Of a stretch of DNA of 64,000 bases, positions 61,733-64,000 are shown one piece after another. The notes beneath the pieces are model-generated. The model was not told the origin of the DNA. It saw nothing but the letters and a program-made list of their open reading frames with translations, and searched no databases. A program made the position numbers and the translations under genes. Within the stretch, counting starts at the first letter, position 1, and each line of letters starts with the position of its first letter. This stretch comes from Facklamia miroungae (GTDB lineage Bacteria > Bacillota > Bacilli > Lactobacillales > Aerococcaceae): positions 124,001-188,000 of the forward strand of contig NZ_JAAXPS010000002.1 in NCBI RefSeq assembly GCF_012396555.1, written 5' to 3'.

Positions 61733-63232
61733 ATGTATCAATATTTACAAAGGTTGGGACGGTCATTAATGTTACCTGTTGCCGTACTTCCTGTAGCCGG
61801 ATTACTTTCGGGGATTGGTGTAACGCTAGGACCAGATCGCCTAAATATTAATTCACAGTTAAGTTCCCTGCTAACTACTGGAAGCGATACGATTTTAGGT
61901 CATTTGGGTATTCTATTTGCTTTGGGAGTTGCCATAGGTATGTCCAAAGATCGCGATGGGTCAAGTGCTTTATCAGGTTTAGTTGCGTATTTAATGGTTA
62001 CTAATTTATTGAAGCCAACACATTTAGCTAATATTGTAAACGTTCCAGTTGATGAATTATCTTATGCCTTTGATAATATAGAAAATGTTTTTATTGGAAT
62101 AATTTCTGGTCTTACTGCTTCAGCACTTTATAACAAGTTTTCAAAGACACGTTTACCTGATGCCTTTGCTTTTTTCTCAGGTCGACGGCTCGTTCCGATT
62201 CTTACTTCTTTTGCCATGGTCGTAGTTTCAGCTATTTTATATTTTATTTGGCCACCGGTTTATGAAGGACTAGTATCTTTCGGAACTTGGATTTCGGGTA
62301 TGGGCTGGTTTGGTGCAGGTTTATATGGTTTCTTTAATCGTCTTTTAATTCCAACTGGGTTACATCATGCATTAAATGCTGTATTTTGGTTTGATTTAAT
62401 AGGGATTGATGATATTGCTAATTTATGGCAATCGACTGGTGTTAAAGGAATCACGGGAATGTATCAGGCTGGTTTCTTCCCTGTAATGATGTTTGGACTA
62501 CCGGCAGCTGGTTTTGCGATTTATCGGAAGGCAGATCCTAAGTACCGTAAAGAAGTTGGATCATTATATTTAGCAGGTGCAGTCGCAGCATTTGTAACAG
62601 GTGTTACCGAACCTATTGAATTCTCGTTCATGTTTGTAGCTCCTGTTTTGTATTTAGCTCATGCATTTTTAACAATGTTGTCATTAAGTATTGCAGCATT
62701 CATGCAGTGGATTGCAGGATTTACATTCTCAGCGGGAGCAATTGATTTTCTATTATCAATGAATTTAAAACTTGCAAATAAACCTTATATGTTGATCATT
62801 CAAGGTTTATTATTTGCGGTCTTATATTATCTAGTATTCTCTTTCTTGATAGAAAAGTTAGATTTGGCTTCACCTGGTCGTAAAGGTCCACTTTCATTTG
62901 ACTCTGATAAAGACGAGGATAGTTTTAAAGAGCATAAACTGGCTAATAAAGCTGAAAATTCTAATAGTTTAAAAACAGAAAAAGAATACCAACAAGCTCG
63001 CCGTATTCTTGAAGCATTAGGCGGTAAAGACAACATTGAAAACTTTACCAATTGTGCGACACGTCTTCGCCTGAATGTTAAAGATACATCAGTTATTGAC
63101 CAAGAAAAAATTAAGTCTTCTGGCGCTGCGGGTGTAAAGATTATGGGAAAAAATGCAGCCCACGTAATTATTGGAACCAATGTTCAATTTGTTGCAGACG
63201 CACTACATGATGTTATAGATGAAGAGAAGTAA
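61733..63232 (+). CDS. PTS EIICB component, glucose/N-acetylglucosamine family
   Basis: 499 residues from ATG 61733 (AAGGAGATG upstream). EIIC membrane domain first: YLQRLGRSLMLPVAVLPVAGLL and, later, VTGVTEPIEFSFMFVAPVLY (substrate loop). A linker and an EIIB domain with phospho-Cys in IENFTNCATRLRLNV (near residue 441) follow. EIIA is missing. Sugar could be glucose, maltose (MalX-like) or GlcNAc; I cannot separate them. Confidence 0.88.
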   Translation: MYQYLQRLGRSLMLPVAVLPVAGLLSGIGVTLGPDRLNINSQLSSLLTTGSDTILGHLGILFALGVAIGMSKDRDGSSALSGLVAYLMVTNLLKPTHLANIVNVPVDELSYAFDNIENVFIGIISGLTASALYNKFSKTRLPDAFAFFSGRRLVPILTSFAMVVVSAILYFIWPPVYEGLVSFGTWISGMGWFGAGLYGFFNRLLIPTGLHHALNAVFWFDLIGIDDIANLWQSTGVKGITGMYQAGFFPVMMFGLPAAGFAIYRKADPKYRKEVGSLYLAGAVAAFVTGVTEPIEFSFMFVAPVLYLAHAFLTMLSLSIAAFMQWIAGFTFSAGAIDFLLSMNLKLANKPYMLIIQGLLFAVLYYLVFSFLIEKLDLASPGRKGPLSFDSDKDEDSFKEHKLANKAENSNSLKTEKEYQQARRILEALGGKDNIENFTNCATRLRLNVKDTSVIDQEKIKSSGAAGVKIMGKNAAHVIIGTNVQFVADALHDVIDEEK

Positions 63233-63249
63233 TATAAACGATTTCAATT

Positions 63250-63280
63250 AAAAGACTTCGGATTTTCCGAAGTCTTTTTT
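63250..63280. terminator. Bidirectional terminator between PTS and response regulator
   Basis: AAGACTTCGG-ATTTT-CCGAAGTCTT then T run. Confidence 0.93.
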
Positions 63281-63920
63281 ATTCAGATAAATGTTTATAA
63301 TAGTAGATAACCAATTGGGTACGATCGCGTAAGTTCAATTTTTCAAGAATAACTGATAAATAATTACGGATAGTTCCTTGCGAAAAGTGCATTTTTTCTG
63401 CAATTTCCTTATTACTTAGACCTTGGGCAAGCCAATGTACTAATTGATTTTCGGTATTCGTTAAAGGATCAAGAGTAGAGCGGTGTGGGGATGAATCGAT
63501 AAATTGAGGTAATTTTGCAATGATTTCATCACCAAAAACTCTATGGCCGTTATTAACTGCTCGAATAGCTGGAATAAGACTTTGATAGTCTGTTTTTAAT
63601 AGATAACCTTTTGAACCGATGCGTAAGGCTTCAATAATATATTCGTCTTCTTGAAAAGTTGTCAAATAAATTATTTTGACTTGGGGATCAAGTTGTAAAA
63701 GTTCTTTACCGGCTTCTAGACCATTCATTACTGGCATTCGAATGTCCATAAGAATGATATCTATTTCGTTATTGTTATACAAGTTAATCGCCTCTTGACC
63801 ATCATGTCCGACTGCTATGATTTTGATAGGATCATCAAGTTCTTTGCTACCCATTTCGATAATTGTTTTTAACCCAGAAGTTACTAAAGCATCATCATCA
63901 ACAATCATTAGTTTCATCAT
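63279..63920 (-). CDS. Response regulator, NarL/LuxR family
   Basis: 213 residues: receiver domain with acidic DDD near residue 8-10 and phospho-Asp in IDIILMDIRMPVMNGLEAG (about residue 58), Lys in YLLKTD. The HTH LuxR domain is LTNTENQLVHWLAQGLSNKEIAEKMHFSQGTIRNYLSVILEKLNLRDRTQLV. The start ATG pair overlaps the kinase gene by 23 bp. Targets unknown; the LiaR/DesR-type layout suggests cell envelope or membrane sensing, not proven. Confidence 0.95.
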   Translation of the reverse strand: MMKLMIVDDDALVTSGLKTIIEMGSKELDDPIKIIAVGHDGQEAINLYNNNEIDIILMDIRMPVMNGLEAGKELLQLDPQVKIIYLTTFQEDEYIIEALRIGSKGYLLKTDYQSLIPAIRAVNNGHRVFGDEIIAKLPQFIDSSPHRSTLDPLTNTENQLVHWLAQGLSNKEIAEKMHFSQGTIRNYLSVILEKLNLRDRTQLVIYYYKHLSE

Positions 63921-64000
63921 TTAGCTCCTTTGGAATTTTAATAAATATACGAAAACCATTATCAGTTATGATATGTAAATTTCCTTTTAAGCGTTGTACA
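63898..64000 (-). CDS. Sensor histidine kinase (partial; C-terminus only)
   Basis: A frame coming in from the window edge reads VQRLKGNLHIITDNGFRIFIKIP and ends KELNDETNDC at TGA 63900-63898. That is the end of a HisKA_3-type HATPase domain (G-box to final strand). Being translated upstream of and overlapping the response regulator, it is its cognate kinase. The sensor part is outside the window. Confidence 0.8.
   Translation of the reverse strand, partial: VQRLKGNLHIITDNGFRIFIKIPKELNDETNDC

Noticed and set aside
1-64000. CRISPR arrays, insertion sequences, prophage genes, rRNA
   Set aside because: No regularly spaced repeats, transposase, integrase or phage-like genes and no rRNA seen. The only tRNA I find is tRNA-Sec.

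Overview
The window is low-GC Firmicutes DNA and looks like a member of the Lactobacillales. Supporting this are a MutY without its Fe-S cluster motif (a form known from lactic acid bacteria), NrdHIEF plus NrdDG, a glmS ribozyme, Ntdp (DUF402), YitT and MupG/MurQ. I cannot name the genus. For that order the content is unusual: a full selenocysteine (Sec) system (tRNA-Sec, SelA, SelB, SelD) and a glycine reductase (Grd), a Stickland enzyme better known from clostridia. Five genes carry an in-frame UGA that is best read as Sec: grdA, grdB, selD, an arsM-like methyltransferase and a PrdB-like reductase protein. In each a candidate bacterial SECIS hairpin follows the UGA.

Layout. 1-13 kb is mainly housekeeping: a DUF438/DUF1858 pair, ThrE, RecX, MutY, flavin enzymes, Ntdp, pullulanase, ribozyme-controlled glmS, YitT and an ArsC/Spx-like protein. 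12.7-30.5 kb is a probable sulfur/selenium module: a TVP38/DedA protein, a LysR regulator, an SufS-like desulfurase of the EF2568 type, secreted rhodaneses, a YnjBCD-like ABC transporter, two transferases of the 'rSAM/selenodomain-associated' type, the PrdB-like selenoprotein, CcdA plus a TlpA-type thioredoxin, two more TVP38 proteins, a nucleoside hydrolase and a YdjY-domain protein. This repeats most of the parts of the E. coli ydjXYZ-ynjABCDE locus.

30.7-37.8 kb holds tRNA-Sec and then nrdHIEF-nrdDG. The nrd operon is preceded by a probable pair of NrdR boxes, a compact cobalamin riboswitch and a terminator/antiterminator that can be read base by base. 38-42.4 kb is MurNAc-6P salvage (mupG, murQ, a MurP-like PTS, an RpiR-type regulator). 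42.4-48.8 kb holds the Sec-containing arsM, an unknown gene and selD-yedF-selB-selA. 50.4-59 kb holds glycine reductase as three transcription units: grdA, grdCD and grdX-grdE-grdB. Between them lie an unknown gene, a DUF3343 gene and an SGNH hydrolase. 59-64 kb holds YaiI, a GST-like protein, an FMN reductase behind an MhqR-box-like palindrome, a cold-shock protein, a glucose-family PTS and a two-component system cut by the window edge.

How it fits together (inference): the 12.7-30 kb module may capture and reduce sulfur or selenium compounds. The desulfurase, YedF and DUF3343 proteins may carry selenium to SelD, and SelA/SelB/tRNA-Sec insert it into GrdA, GrdB, ArsM, the PrdB-like protein and SelD itself. 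Glycine reductase then yields acetyl phosphate. I see no insertion sequence, phage gene or CRISPR array.
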